A stretch of 64,000 bases of DNA from Tunturiibacter empetritectus (lineage in GTDB: Bacteria; Acidobacteriota; Terriglobia; Terriglobales; Acidobacteriaceae). This document shows positions 17,992 through 26,627 of the stretch, piece after piece. The DNA lies in NCBI RefSeq assembly GCF_013410875.1, contig NZ_JACCCU010000001.1, positions 558,001 through 622,000 on the forward strand. Direction: 5' to 3'. The notes under the pieces were generated by a model that made no database searches, was not told the origin of the DNA, and saw only the letters and a list, made by a program, of their open reading frames with translations. Position 1 is the first letter of the stretch, and every line of letters begins with the position of its first letter. The translations under genes and the position numbers were made by a program.

Positions 17992-18624
17992 ATGGGAGTT
18001 GCGGAGCCGCAGTTGAAGTTGCCGAAGGGGCCTTTCAAAGCTTACTTGTTCGATTGTGATGGGACGATCGTTGACTCGATGCCGCTGCACTACGTGGCGT
18101 GGAAGAGGGTTCTGGCGGAGTGGAACTGCGAGTTTGAAGAGCAGACATTCTATGCGTGGGGTGGGATGCCGGTAGCTGAGATCATCTCCACGTTGAATGT
18201 GCGAGACGGTTTGAGGATGCCGGTGGAGGAGATTGCGAGGCGCAAGGAAGCGCTGTACTTCAAGATTCTCCCAGAGCTAAAGGCTGTCCCAGAGGTGCTG
18301 GAGCATATCGAGTTGAGTCACGGACATATCCCGTTTGCCGTGGTGTCGGGGAGCACGCGGGACTCGGTGACGGCCTCGCTGGATATACTGGGGCTGCTGG
18401 ATAGATTTGAAACGCTGGTCTGCGCGGGGGATTATGAACGAAGCAAACCTGACCCGGAGCCGTTTCTCATTGCGGCGAAGCGGTTGGGGGTGAGGCCGGA
18501 AGACTGCCTGGTCTTTGAGGACACGAAGATGGGGATTCAGGCGGCTACTGCGGCGGGAATGGCATCGGTGAAGATCCTGCAGCCGTGGGAGATGGTTCTT
18601 GTTGCTGACCATGGTGCGGTCTAG
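17992..18624 (+). CDS. HAD hydrolase, beta-phosphoglucomutase-like
   Basis: About 210 residues of a HAD subfamily I protein with an alpha-helical cap. FDCDGTIVDSM carries the nucleophile and acid (D21, D23 from the start chosen), VVSGSTRDSV is motif II, the Lys of YERSKPDPEPF is motif III, and CLVFEDTKMGIQAATAAGM is motif IV. The block after the nucleophile and the cap pattern fit the beta-phosphoglucomutase/YqaB group (sugar phosphate mutase or phosphatase). ATG 17992 has AAGGA seven bases upstream and is preferred; ATG 17959 would add eleven residues without a ribosome site. The substrate is unproven. Confidence 0.85.
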   Translation: MGVAEPQLKLPKGPFKAYLFDCDGTIVDSMPLHYVAWKRVLAEWNCEFEEQTFYAWGGMPVAEIISTLNVRDGLRMPVEEIARRKEALYFKILPELKAVPEVLEHIELSHGHIPFAVVSGSTRDSVTASLDILGLLDRFETLVCAGDYERSKPDPEPFLIAAKRLGVRPEDCLVFEDTKMGIQAATAAGMASVKILQPWEMVLVADHGAV

Positions 18625-18631
18625 GTCTTAC

Positions 18632-19101
18632 TCAAAGTGCTTTGCGGAAGTGAATGCATCGATCGACTATCTCGAAGCCGAGTGCTTCATGAGCTTTCTG
18701 TGAGCTTACGTGGTCGATCCAAGTATCCGAGGCGACCTCCTTGCACCCATGATGACGTGCCCAATCTTCAGTAGCGCACATCATAGCTTTGCCGATGCCC
18801 TGACCTCGGAAGCGCTCATGAACAAACCAGCCCTCGACAAAGCCAACGGGTTGTGAGGTGTCGCAGCCGTCGGCGTGGGGCCGCAGACCTGCCTGAAGAA
18901 AGCCGGTGAGCGCTCCATGCTCATCAAGCGAAACAAAAAATGTCGAGGGCAGAGCTCCGCAAAGCAAAGACCGGGTCGCAGAAGGACGCCGACTTCCTTG
19001 CGGTGTTCTTCTTTCGATGTCTCTGGCCACAATTGCGAACACATCCTTGCTATTGCGTCTTGATCTGAAAGCTGAGCTCGCCGAATGCTGAAACCGGACA
19101 T
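18632..19101 (-). pseudogene. Frameshifted GNAT acetyltransferase, aminoglycoside 6'-N-acetyltransferase-like
   Basis: The N-terminal half reads MSGFSIRRAQLSDQDAIARMC then LWPETSKEEHRKEVGVLL in one frame from ATG 19101. The C-terminal half reads STFFVSLDEHGALTGFLQAGLR then ADGCDTSQPVGFVEGWFV, FRGQGIGKAMM (acetyl-CoA loop) and ASDTWIDHVSSQKAHEALGFE in another frame to the stop at 18632. Together they make one complete GNAT protein of the AAC(6')-Ib/Ii-like type, whose members share LWPEES, R-ADGC and EGWYV blocks. The join is at about 18960-18990, and the 470-bp span is one base short of a multiple of three. Either the gene is recently broken or there is a sequencing error. Confidence 0.75.
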
Positions 19102-19373
19102 ATTGACCCTTTCGAGAGAGGTTGAGATTGCGGCGTCTCTACTCGCGGGACTCATGCTGTCCAGGGAAGCGAGCGGAAGGACGAAGAGAATTCTATTTTG
19201 CCCGGTCGCGACCGCGCTCCCGCGATCAACTTCGAAGCTCCATCTTACCGCTGTTTCGCGCGTGAGCAGGGCTTCACGTATAGTGGCGAAGGCAGTTGAT
19301 GCAAAGAATATTCTGCGGCAAACCGACCAATATTTTGGATGCCAGGCAGGAAAAGTGATGAGGGAGAATGACG

Positions 19374-20477
19374 ATGAGATGGCTAAAGATTATGCTGCTT
19401 AGCATGACAACTGCGATGGCGGCACACGGCTCGGTAACGAAGACTCCCTTTGGGACGGCCCCGGATGGTACGGCGGTGGATCTTTACACGCTGAAGAGCG
19501 AAGGGATCGAAGCAACCGTTATGACCTTCGGGGCTCGCGTGGTTTCGATCAAGACGCCGGATCGCGACGGGAAGATGGCCGATGTGGTGCTGGGCTACAG
19601 CGCGTTGGATGGTTACGTTGCGGATAAGTCGACTTACTTTGGCGCTATCGTGGGGCGGTATGGGAATCGCATTGCGTTGGGGAAGTTTTCACTGGATGGC
19701 CATCAGTATCAGATCCCAACGAACAATGGCGCCAACTCGCTGCATGGTGGCACGGTTGGTTTCGATCGCCTGGTGTGGAAGGGGCGAGCCATCGCGGATG
19801 GCGTGGAGATGACGCTGGTGAGCAAGGACGGCGATCAGGGGTATCCAGGAACGTTGACGGTACACGTGCGGTACACGGTTCATCACGGTGCATTGCGCAT
19901 CGACTATAGCTCTTCGACTGACAAAGACACGGTATTGAATCTCACCAATCACTCGTACTTCAATCTTTCGGGGGATCCGAAGAAGACGATTCTTGACGAG
20001 CAGATGATGATTCCGGCAGACCAGTACACGCCGGTGGATGTGGGTCTGATTCCTACGGGGGTGCTCGCTTCGGTAGAGGGCACGCCCTTTGATTTCCGTA
20101 AGTCTACGGTGATTGGCGCGCGGATCAACGAGGACAACGAACAGTTGAAGATCGGCGGCGGCTATGATCACAACTGGGTGCTGCGGGGCAAGAATGGGGA
20201 AGTGAAGACAGCGGCTCGAGTGTACGATCCTGCGAGCGGACGCGTGTTGACCGTGACGACCACTGAGCCGGGAGTTCAGTTTTACACCGGCAATTCGCTG
20301 AAAGGTGAGGCGTATGGCAGCGCACAGCAGAGCAATGCGAAGAACACGGCGCTCTGTCTCGAGACGCAGCACTTTCCTGATTCGCCGAACCATCCTTCCT
20401 TTCCGACCACGGAGTTGAAGCCGGGCGAGGTGCTTCACAGCACGACGACCTTTACTTTTTCTACGAAAGCGAAATAA
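19374..20477 (+). CDS. galM: Secreted aldose 1-epimerase
   Basis: A 367-residue GalM-family mutarotase with a signal peptide (LLSMTTAMAAHGS). Catalytic landmarks are NNGANSLHGG, NLTNHSYFNLSG (H193), GGGYDHNWVL, and CLETQHFPDSPN with the catalytic base E330. It interconverts alpha and beta anomers of aldoses, here in the periplasm, a common form in Bacteroidota and Acidobacteriota. Two ATG codons lie six bases apart; the second (19374) is preferred because AGGGAG is seven bases before it, whereas it nearly touches the first (19368). It is transcribed alone; the CoA-transferase pair follows 54 bp later on the same strand. Confidence 0.93.
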   Translation: MRWLKIMLLSMTTAMAAHGSVTKTPFGTAPDGTAVDLYTLKSEGIEATVMTFGARVVSIKTPDRDGKMADVVLGYSALDGYVADKSTYFGAIVGRYGNRIALGKFSLDGHQYQIPTNNGANSLHGGTVGFDRLVWKGRAIADGVEMTLVSKDGDQGYPGTLTVHVRYTVHHGALRIDYSSSTDKDTVLNLTNHSYFNLSGDPKKTILDEQMMIPADQYTPVDVGLIPTGVLASVEGTPFDFRKSTVIGARINEDNEQLKIGGGYDHNWVLRGKNGEVKTAARVYDPASGRVLTVTTTEPGVQFYTGNSLKGEAYGSAQQSNAKNTALCLETQHFPDSPNHPSFPTTELKPGEVLHSTTTFTFSTKAK

Positions 20478-20531
20478 CGATTCGCCCCAACGCGGCGTGT
20501 GCTCTTCCGCCGCACGCGAGGTTTTTATCCG

Positions 20532-21236
20532 ATGAATAAAGTCGTTCCGACTGCAGACGATGCTGTGGCAGATGTTGCGCCAGGTTCAACGATCATGCTT
20601 GGCGGCTTTGGTCTTTGCGGGATCCCAGAGAATCTAATCGCCGCCTTGGTGAAGCTCAGGATTACCGGACTGCATACGATAAGCAACAACATGGGCGTTG
20701 ACGGCTTTGGCATGGGGTTGATGCTGGAGGCGGGCATGATTGCTTCGCACATCGGCAGCTACGTGGGTGAAAATCGTAGGTTGGAGACCCTGGTGTTGAA
20801 GGGAGAGCTGGATCTAACCTTGATTCCGCAAGGGACGCTCGCGGAACGGATTCGCGCAGGTGGCGCAGGTATCCCGGCGTTCTATGTGCCGACAGGGTTA
20901 GGTACGGTTGTGGCTGAGGGCAAAGAGACGCGCAAGATTGGCGACAGAACTTATGTGCTGGAGCAGGCGCTTCATGCCGATGTTGCGCTGATCAAAGCCT
21001 GGAAGGGAGACCGATTGGGGAATCTGGTCTATCGCAAGACAGCGAGGAACTTCAATCCGGCGATGGCGACTGCCGCGAAGATGACGATTGCGGAGGTCGA
21101 GGTGCTCGTTGAGCCGGGTGAGCTTGATCCGGATCACATTGTCACTCCGGGGATTTATGTAAACCGGCTTGTGGTGGGCGCGGCCTATCGAAAGCCAATT
21201 GAGTCGAAGTTTATTCAATCCGGAGGTGGGTTGTGA
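20532..21236 (+). CDS. scoA: 3-oxoacid CoA-transferase, subunit A
   Basis: A 234-residue alpha subunit of the class I CoA-transferases. GSTIMLGGFGLCGIPENLI near the N-terminus is the CoA-binding glycine-rich block, and SNNMGVDGFGMG, LIPQGTLAERIRAGGAGIPAFYVPTG and NLVYRKTARNFNP follow in the usual order. With the B subunit it moves CoA between succinyl-CoA and acetoacetate or a related 3-oxoacid. ATG 20532 is preceded by GAGG at about ten bases; a GTG at 20499 would add eleven residues with no family match. The stop overlaps the start of the next gene by four bases, the standard arrangement for this heterodimer. Confidence 0.94.
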   Translation: MNKVVPTADDAVADVAPGSTIMLGGFGLCGIPENLIAALVKLRITGLHTISNNMGVDGFGMGLMLEAGMIASHIGSYVGENRRLETLVLKGELDLTLIPQGTLAERIRAGGAGIPAFYVPTGLGTVVAEGKETRKIGDRTYVLEQALHADVALIKAWKGDRLGNLVYRKTARNFNPAMATAAKMTIAEVEVLVEPGELDPDHIVTPGIYVNRLVVGAAYRKPIESKFIQSGGGL

Positions 21237-21898
21237 CAGGGAAAGAGCGGATCGCCCGGCGGATTGCACGAGAGTTTCATGATGGGTTTTATGTAAATCT
21301 CGGCATTGGACTGCCAACGATGATTGCAGGATATGTGCCTGCGGGCATCGATGTGATGTTTCAGTCGGAGAACGGAATGCTAGGGGTTGGTGGGCCTCCT
21401 AGCGACGAGGATGCTGACCCTGACCTGATCAACGCGGGGAAGCAGCCGGTGACGGAGCTGCCGGGGTGTTCGTTTTTTGCGAGTGAGGAGTCGTTTGCGA
21501 TGATCCGCGGCGGCCACATGGATATGAGCATCCTTGGGGCGATGCAGGTGGACGAGCAGGGCAATCTCGCTAACTGGACGATTCCGGGAAAGATGGTGAA
21601 GGGCATGGGAGGCGCCATGGATCTGGTGGCGGGGGCGCGTCGAGTGATTGTTGCAATGGAACATCAGACGAAGGATGGAGCTTCGAGAATTTTGAAGGAG
21701 TGCACGCTACCACTGACTGGACAGAGTGTCGTGCATGATATTGTGACGGAGCTTTGCTGGATTCGGGTGACCGCTGAAGGGCTGGTGTTGACCGAAGTCG
21801 TAGAAGGCATGAATGTCGCTGAGGTTAAGGCGCGGACCGAGGCGAAGCTTTTAGTCTCTCCGGATCTACGCGTGATGACTGTCGATGCGTTGGTCTAG
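21233..21898 (+). CDS. scoB: 3-oxoacid CoA-transferase, subunit B
   Basis: A 221-residue beta subunit starting at GTG in the GTGA overlap with subunit [16 protein letters not shown] and the SENGMLGVG block (catalytic E46, which forms the glutamyl-CoA thioester) are intact, followed by [23 protein letters not shown] and [18 protein letters not shown]. The subunits function as a cytosolic heterodimer or heterotetramer in ketone-body or branched-chain degradation. Immediate translational coupling through the overlap keeps subunit numbers equal. Nothing downstream continues the operon; a riboswitch-controlled unit starts about 90 bp later. Confidence 0.95.
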   Translation: MTGKERIARRIAREFHDGFYVNLGIGLPTMIAGYVPAGIDVMFQSENGMLGVGGPPSDEDADPDLINAGKQPVTELPGCSFFASEESFAMIRGGHMDMSILGAMQVDEQGNLANWTIPGKMVKGMGGAMDLVAGARRVIVAMEHQTKDGASRILKECTLPLTGQSVVHDIVTELCWIRVTAEGLVLTEVVEGMNVAEVKARTEAKLLVSPDLRVMTVDALV

Positions 21899-21984
21899 GC
21901 AACGTATCGGCTTGCGAGTTCGCGCTTTGACTCTGACGCTAGTGCGATATCTGTGCGGTTTCGTTGTGGTATAACGAGATCTAT

Positions 21985-22150
21985 ATCGGGTGCCCACCAG
22001 GGCATAACAGGGAAGTCCGGTGAAGAGCCGGCGCGGTTCCGCCACTGTAAGTGAGGAAAGCTGCTTTGAAGTACCACTCGGCCAATGGCTGGGGAAGGTA
22101 AAGCGGCGTGCAGAGTTCCTGCAACCTCCAAGCCAGGAGACCTACCCGAG
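21985..22150 (+). ncRNA. Cobalamin (B12) riboswitch
   Basis: The conserved core is clear: GGGAAGTCCGGTGAAGAGCC, GCGCGGTTCCGCCACTGTAAG (near 22031-22051), and the B12-box AGCCAGGAGACC at 22131-22142. CGGGT (21987-21991) pairs with ACCCG (22144-22148) to close the outer stem P1. It lies 120-280 bases upstream of cobN on the same strand, so adenosylcobalamin should repress cobaltochelatase production. The expression platform is in 22151-22268; I see no strong T-tailed terminator there, so translational control at the ribosome site (GAGGGG at 22257-22262) is more likely. Confidence 0.95.
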
Positions 22151-22268
22151 AGTACCGGCAGACTTCTGCGGAGAACAGGAAGTTGCATGATCGTCATTTC
22201 CATACAGATTCGTATTTGGACTTACTACCTCGAACCTGCTGCCATGGCATCAGAAAGAGGGGTAAGTC

Positions 22269-25200
22269 TTGGCTGACATGCATCGCCAACGCGTAGTACG
22301 GGCGGATGGGCGGCCGGTCAATATAGTGCTGCGACGCGCACACCTCTCTTATTGTTTTTCAGGATGCTGCTGTGGAAGAACAGAGCGCGGCTATGCGCAG
22401 GTCCCGGTCGAAACCTATAAAGAGGAGTGGACTCGCCGGAAGATGCGCAATACGGTCCATCTGACGAAGGCTGGATGCCTCGGACCGTGTGTGCTGTCGA
22501 ATGTTGCGAGCCTGGTCTTTGATGGGCGATCGGTGTGGTTTCATTCTGTCAACAGCCCCTGGCAGGTGAAGCAGATATTTGAGTACATCGCTGCGATGTT
22601 GGAAGCAGATCGCTTTTTGCAGCCGCCCGAAGAGTTGCTTGAGTACGTCTTTAATTTTTACGACTGGGATGTGCGACCTGCGGTTGCAGCCTCGGTTGCT
22701 GCCGAGAGCGTACAACCAGAGGTGCATGGCATTGCACTCCTGACGCATGCAGATACCGATCTGATGACGCTTCAGAACGCGCGCGCAGCACTTCCCCCAG
22801 ATTTGGATGTTTTTCCTTATTCGCTAAACGGCTTGCGCAGCGAGGAACAGATGGTGGCGCTGCTAGAGGGAAGCTTAGTCCGCGTTCAGATTATTGTGTT
22901 GCGTTTGCATGGACCACTGAACTCTGTCGCAGGGTTCCCTCTTCTTCGCTCTAAGTGCATTATGCAGAACCGACACCTCGTGGTGGTGAGCGGTACCGGC
23001 GAGATGAATCCCGAGTTTCTCAGTGCCGGGAACGTCGATCCGGATGTAGTCGCGTCGGTGACGGCCTATCTTGAGCGCGGTGGCACATCGAATCTTGTGG
23101 AGTGCCTGAAGTTTTTGTCCGACCGTCTTCTGCTGACCGGGCACGGCTATGAGAAACCTACGACTCCCGCAGAGCACGGAATTTACACGCAAGATCTGGA
23201 GCATGCGGAGTATGAAGACTGGCAGCAACGCGCAGATCCCGCGAAGCCTACCGCGGCGATTCTGTTTTATCGCGCTCATCTTCTCAGTGGAAATACTGCA
23301 TTCGTTAACACTCTCGCTGAAGCCCTGGAGTCTCACGGCTTGAATGCACTCTGTATCTTTACCTCGAGCATGAAGGCTTTGGAGGATGGTTTCCCAGCGG
23401 CGCTCAGGCTAGTGGAACGACGCGTCAATATTATTGTCACTACGTTATCTTTCGCATTGGGCGAGATAAACACCGGTGATGTAACGCTTGCCGGCAAGAA
23501 TATTTCGATCCTGGAGCGGTTGGGCGTTCCCGTTATTCAGGCGATCCCGAGCGGGATGCCAAGGGGAAACTGGGAGATCTCGCGCCGCGGGTTAAATGCA
23601 CTGGACACGGCGATCAATGTAGCACTGCCGGAGTTCGATGGCCGCATCATCTCTGTGCCGGTCTCGTTCAAGGAACGGGGAAATGCTCAGTCCGGGGATC
23701 TGTATGTGCCTCACCAAGAGCGCGCCGATCGAGTGGCCGGAATTGCTGTCCGACTTGCGAGACTTCAGACCTTGGCCAATCCTTACAAGCGCGTCGCGTT
23801 TGTGCTTACAAATTCATCGACGAAGGCTGCGCAGGTGGGAAATGCAGTTGGTCTCGATTCGCCGGCGAGCTTACTAAATCTGCTCCGTGCCATGAAGGGA
23901 CGCCGGTATAGTGTCGGAGATTTGCCGGAGTCGGCCGATGATCTGATTCACGATCTTCTTTCGCGTGGAACGTATGACGACGCGCATCCCCTCGATGGGC
24001 AACGTGCTCATCGATATTCGCGCACGCTGTATCGGCGACGTTTCGAACGCTTTCCTGATGTCCCAGAGAAACGGATGAAAGATATGTGGGGGCAGCCCGC
24101 TGATCGCGGATACACGCTGCGGTCGACTTCGCCGAAGATTGACAAGAAGCTGATGAGCGAAGTTGCAACCAAGATTGCCGCGATGAACTTTGAACCATTT
24201 AGTGATAATGACGATTACTTGTTTGCAGCAATGCATCTCGAGAACGCACTGATTGCGATCCAGCCGCCGCGGGGGTACGGCCTGAATCCTGATGCCATCT
24301 ATCACACCCCTGATCTTCCGCCGACTCATCATTACACGGCGTTCTACCAATGGCTGGGGACTTCCGTGGAGCATGGTGGATGGGGTGCCGATGCAATCGT
24401 GCATGTTGGAAAGCATGGAACGCTCGAATGGCTGCCAGGAAAATCTGTTGGTCTGTCAGAAGAGTGCTTTCCCGATCTACTTCTCGAAGACATGCCGCTG
24501 ATCTATCCGTTCATCATTAATGATCCGGGAGAGGGAAGTCAGTCGAAGCGAAGAGGCCATGCGGTCATTGTGGATCATCTGACGCCACCCATGACGAGTG
24601 CAGAGACCTACGGACCGCTCGCAGCACTGAATCAATTGGTGAATGAGTACTATGCGGTGGAAAAGCTTGATCCGTCGAAGCTGCCTTTCATTCAGCAACA
24701 GATTTGGGAGTTGATTCAGGATGCGAATCTGAAAGCGGATCTCGATCTAAAGAATCTACTATCGCGTGACCATGGCGATCACAAACATGATTGGGATGAC
24801 GAACTCACGCCAGAAGGAGTTCCGGTCACGCTGGCGGAGATGAGCGGAAGTGAGGTTGCCCATCTGATCGAGGACATCGATGGGTATCTGTGCGAACTCG
24901 GCATGGCGCAGATACGCGATGGTCTGCACATTCTTGGCAACATGCCACCGCTTCCGGAGATGCTTCGATCGATGACTCGACTGGAGAACGTCGGATCGCC
25001 CAGCCTACTCGATGCGATCGCCCGCAATCTAAATTTCGATTATCGGGAACTTCTTGACGCTCCCGGGAAGAAGCTAGATGTTGCCATCACTCTGTCTGAC
25101 AGTGTTTGTTACGCAAACGCTGACGTTCTTGATGTGCTGGATCGAATGGCTCTAAATCTTTATACGAAGCTTGAAGAGCTTGGCTTCCGTGTTGATCGTC

Positions 25201-26627
25201 TCGAAGAGTTGCAGCACGCCGTCGTCGGATGTGCTTCGGACGAAGTCTCGCGTGCGCTCACATTCGCCTGCCTGCAGATTGTTCCAAATCTTGAGCGAGC
25301 AGGTGAAGAGGTGGAGCATGTTCTTGATGCTTTGGAAGGCCGTTATATCCCTGCGGGCCCAGCTGGGGCACCGACACGTGGGATGGCACATATTCTTCCG
25401 ACTGGCAGAAATTTCTATGCAGTCGACCCACGTGCCCTGCCTTCTGAAGCTGCGTGGCGCGTAGGTCAGCAACTCGCACGCGAGGCGATAGAGCGTTATC
25501 GTGTTGAAGAAAACCAGTACCCCGAGACAGTCGGGCTCAGTGCGTGGGGTACTTCGCAGATGCGTACGCACGGTGACGACGTAAGCGAGGTTCTGGCGTT
25601 GCTCGGTGTGGAGCCGGTGTGGAATAAACAATCCAGACGCCCGGAAGGAATCATCTTGATTCCATTGGAAAAACTCGGCAGGCCGCGCGTGGATGTCACG
25701 CTTCGCATCAGCGGGTTTTTTCGAGATGCGTTTCCTCATCTTATTGACATGATCGATGATGCGGTCGCGCTGGTCATTCAGCAGGATGAGCCGCTGGAGA
25801 TGAACTTTCCTAAGAAACATTATCTGCGGGATCTTGAGAAAAATAGTGATCAGGGAGCCGAAGAGGCGGAGGCTTCTGCGCGATTTAGAATCTTCGGAGC
25901 GAAACCAGGTACTTATGGAGCTGGCATTCAAGCGCTGATGGAGACACATCACTGGAAGACTGACGGGGATATCGCACAGGTGTTTCTCGAATGGGGCGGT
26001 TACGCGTATGGCAAGTCGGCGAATGGCGTGGATGCGCGACACATCTTTGCCGAGCGATTGAAGAGTGTTCAGGTTGCGTTACATAACCAGGACAATAGAG
26101 AACATGACATCTTCGACTCTGATGATTATTTTCAGTTTCACGGCGGCATGGTGGCTACCATCCGAGCGCTTACAGGAGTACAACCCAAGGCCTATTTCGG
26201 CGATAGCTCCCGTCCGGACGCCGTACGTGTACGTGACCTGCGCGAAGAGGCTCTGCGTGTCTATCGTTCGCGTGTCATCAATCCGAAGTGGATCGAGAGC
26301 GTCAAGCGTCACGGTTACAAAGGTGGGCTGGAGCTAACCGCGACGGTCGACTATATCTTCGGTTTTGATGCGACGGCACATATAGCTCCAGATTTTGTCT
26401 ACGAAGGACTGGCACAAGAGTATGCACTTAATCGTGAGACGCAGAGCTTTCTGAAACAGTCAAATCCGTGGGCGTTGAATGCGATCGCCGAACGTTTGCT
26501 CGAAGCCAAGGAACGTGGGCTTTGGGAGGACGCTAAACCTGAGACACTCGATGCGCTACGTGAGGTTCTGCTTGACAGCGAAACTTTGTTAGAAGCACGC
26601 GGTGAGACTAGCAGGATTACAGTATGA
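22269..26627 (+). CDS. cobN: Cobaltochelatase large subunit CobN with N-terminal ferredoxin-like domain
   Basis: A 1452-residue CobN/BchH-family chelatase subunit. The hallmark HGGWGADAIVHVGKHGTLEWLPGK and NDPGEGSQSKRRGHAVIVDHLTPP blocks are intact, so cobalt insertion into hydrogenobyrinate diamide (or Mg into a porphyrin) is the reaction class; the B12 riboswitch points to cobalt. Residues about 15-115 form an extra thioredoxin-like 2Fe-2S ferredoxin domain, with cysteines at 29, 33, 34, 35, 70 and 74 (CFSGCCCGRTERG and AGCLGPC). The start is TTG 22269, eight bases after GAGG; ATG 22278 is the alternative. The last four bases overlap the start of the ChlI-ChlD gene. Confidence 0.93.
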   Translation: MADMHRQRVVRADGRPVNIVLRRAHLSYCFSGCCCGRTERGYAQVPVETYKEEWTRRKMRNTVHLTKAGCLGPCVLSNVASLVFDGRSVWFHSVNSPWQVKQIFEYIAAMLEADRFLQPPEELLEYVFNFYDWDVRPAVAASVAAESVQPEVHGIALLTHADTDLMTLQNARAALPPDLDVFPYSLNGLRSEEQMVALLEGSLVRVQIIVLRLHGPLNSVAGFPLLRSKCIMQNRHLVVVSGTGEMNPEFLSAGNVDPDVVASVTAYLERGGTSNLVECLKFLSDRLLLTGHGYEKPTTPAEHGIYTQDLEHAEYEDWQQRADPAKPTAAILFYRAHLLSGNTAFVNTLAEALESHGLNALCIFTSSMKALEDGFPAALRLVERRVNIIVTTLSFALGEINTGDVTLAGKNISILERLGVPVIQAIPSGMPRGNWEISRRGLNALDTAINVALPEFDGRIISVPVSFKERGNAQSGDLYVPHQERADRVAGIAVRLARLQTLANPYKRVAFVLTNSSTKAAQVGNAVGLDSPASLLNLLRAMKGRRYSVGDLPESADDLIHDLLSRGTYDDAHPLDGQRAHRYSRTLYRRRFERFPDVPEKRMKDMWGQPADRGYTLRSTSPKIDKKLMSEVATKIAAMNFEPFSDNDDYLFAAMHLENALIAIQPPRGYGLNPDAIYHTPDLPPTHHYTAFYQWLGTSVEHGGWGADAIVHVGKHGTLEWLPGKSVGLSEECFPDLLLEDMPLIYPFIINDPGEGSQSKRRGHAVIVDHLTPPMTSAETYGPLAALNQLVNEYYAVEKLDPSKLPFIQQQIWELIQDANLKADLDLKNLLSRDHGDHKHDWDDELTPEGVPVTLAEMSGSEVAHLIEDIDGYLCELGMAQIRDGLHILGNMPPLPEMLRSMTRLENVGSPSLLDAIARNLNFDYRELLDAPGKKLDVAITLSDSVCYANADVLDVLDRMALNLYTKLEELGFRVDRLEELQHAVVGCASDEVSRALTFACLQIVPNLERAGEEVEHVLDALEGRYIPAGPAGAPTRGMAHILPTGRNFYAVDPRALPSEAAWRVGQQLAREAIERYRVEENQYPETVGLSAWGTSQMRTHGDDVSEVLALLGVEPVWNKQSRRPEGIILIPLEKLGRPRVDVTLRISGFFRDAFPHLIDMIDDAVALVIQQDEPLEMNFPKKHYLRDLEKNSDQGAEEAEASARFRIFGAKPGTYGAGIQALMETHHWKTDGDIAQVFLEWGGYAYGKSANGVDARHIFAERLKSVQVALHNQDNREHDIFDSDDYFQFHGGMVATIRALTGVQPKAYFGDSSRPDAVRVRDLREEALRVYRSRVINPKWIESVKRHGYKGGLELTATVDYIFGFDATAHIAPDFVYEGLAQEYALNRETQSFLKQSNPWALNAIAERLLEAKERGLWEDAKPETLDALREVLLDSETLLEARGETSRITV

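Noticed and set aside
19085..19402. A 105-codon frame upstream of galM
   Set aside because: No family character, overlaps the GNAT gene end and the galM start, no ribosome site.
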